This document shows, piece after piece, positions 5,545 through 5,569 of a stretch of 5,569 bases of DNA. This DNA comes from JANLQX01 sp031423635. Its GTDB lineage: Bacteria > Actinomycetota > Acidimicrobiia > Acidimicrobiales > JANYDT01. Where the stretch lies: NCBI GenBank assembly GCA_031423635.1, contig JANPFX010000175.1:1-5569 (forward strand), in the 5' to 3' direction. The notes below the pieces were generated by a model that saw only the letters and a list, made by a program, of their open reading frames with translations, was not told where the DNA came from and did no database searches. Both the position numbers and the translations under genes were made by a program. Within the stretch, counting starts at the first letter, position 1, and each line of letters opens with the position of its first letter.

Positions 5545-5557
5545 ACCTTCGAAGGTA
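5545..5557 (-). promoter_or_regulatory. Possible -10 box and palindromic operator at the ferredoxin-EtfB-MftE unit
   Basis: ACCTTCGAAGGT (5545-5556) is a perfect 12-bp palindrome. On the minus strand TACCTT (5557-5552) fits a TAnnnT -10 box and ends 8 nt before ATG 5543, so the palindrome overlaps the probable promoter and 5' end of the mRNA. A repressor site is possible. A 12-bp palindrome is expected about once by chance in a window this long, and any -35 lies at or past the window edge. Confidence 0.3.
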
Positions 5558-5569
5558 GCGCCCCTGTCG

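Noticed and set aside
4365..5558. Long plus-strand frame (397 codons) opposite the EtfB-like and ferredoxin genes
   Set aside because: It is Ser/Arg-rich shadow sequence antisense to two genes with clear family motifs.

Overview
The window is high-GC bacterial DNA (a hand count of short stretches gives roughly 58-74 %). The gene content points to an actinomycete. It has a class E sortase, a 71-residue stand-alone biotinyl carrier like mycobacterial TB7.3, a DUF5317-type membrane protein, a CcmA-type ATPase and part of a mycofactocin locus. The mix, and possible leaderless starts preceded by TAnnnT boxes, fit Acidimicrobiia or a relative best. The class assignment is inference.

Layout, left to right. 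(1) 1-681, minus: an ABC-transporter ATPase that runs off the left edge. Its first ~173 residues read as CcmA (haem exporter), but the visible C-terminus reads as an Mla/Mce-type ATPase, so the edge may be a chimera. (2) 682-772: a 91-bp divergent spacer. (3) 773-2041, plus: a class E sortase with one N-terminal and two C-terminal membrane segments. (4) 2075-2290, minus: the biotinyl carrier protein, convergent with the sortase. (5) 2291-2370: an 80-bp divergent spacer. (6) 2371-3276 and 3273-3596, plus: a DUF5317-like membrane protein with a long soluble tail, and a small two-helix membrane protein, overlapping by 4 nt. (7) 3646-5528, minus: a three-gene unit transcribed right to left, made of a FixX-like eight-cysteine ferredoxin, an EtfB-like flavoprotein subunit and the mycofactocin peptidase MftE.

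The clearest functional story is the right-hand unit. MftE trims the modified MftA precursor during synthesis of the redox cofactor mycofactocin. A ferredoxin and an ETF beta subunit in the same tight unit suggest a route for moving electrons between mycofactocin-linked dehydrogenases and an ETF/quinone chain. The partner EtfA, the FixC-like oxidoreductase and mftA-D are not in the window and would be expected beyond the right edge or elsewhere in the genome. The left and middle genes are unrelated cell-envelope and housekeeping functions. No RNA gene, CRISPR array, insertion sequence or convincing terminator was seen, and no intergenic gap exceeds 100 bp.
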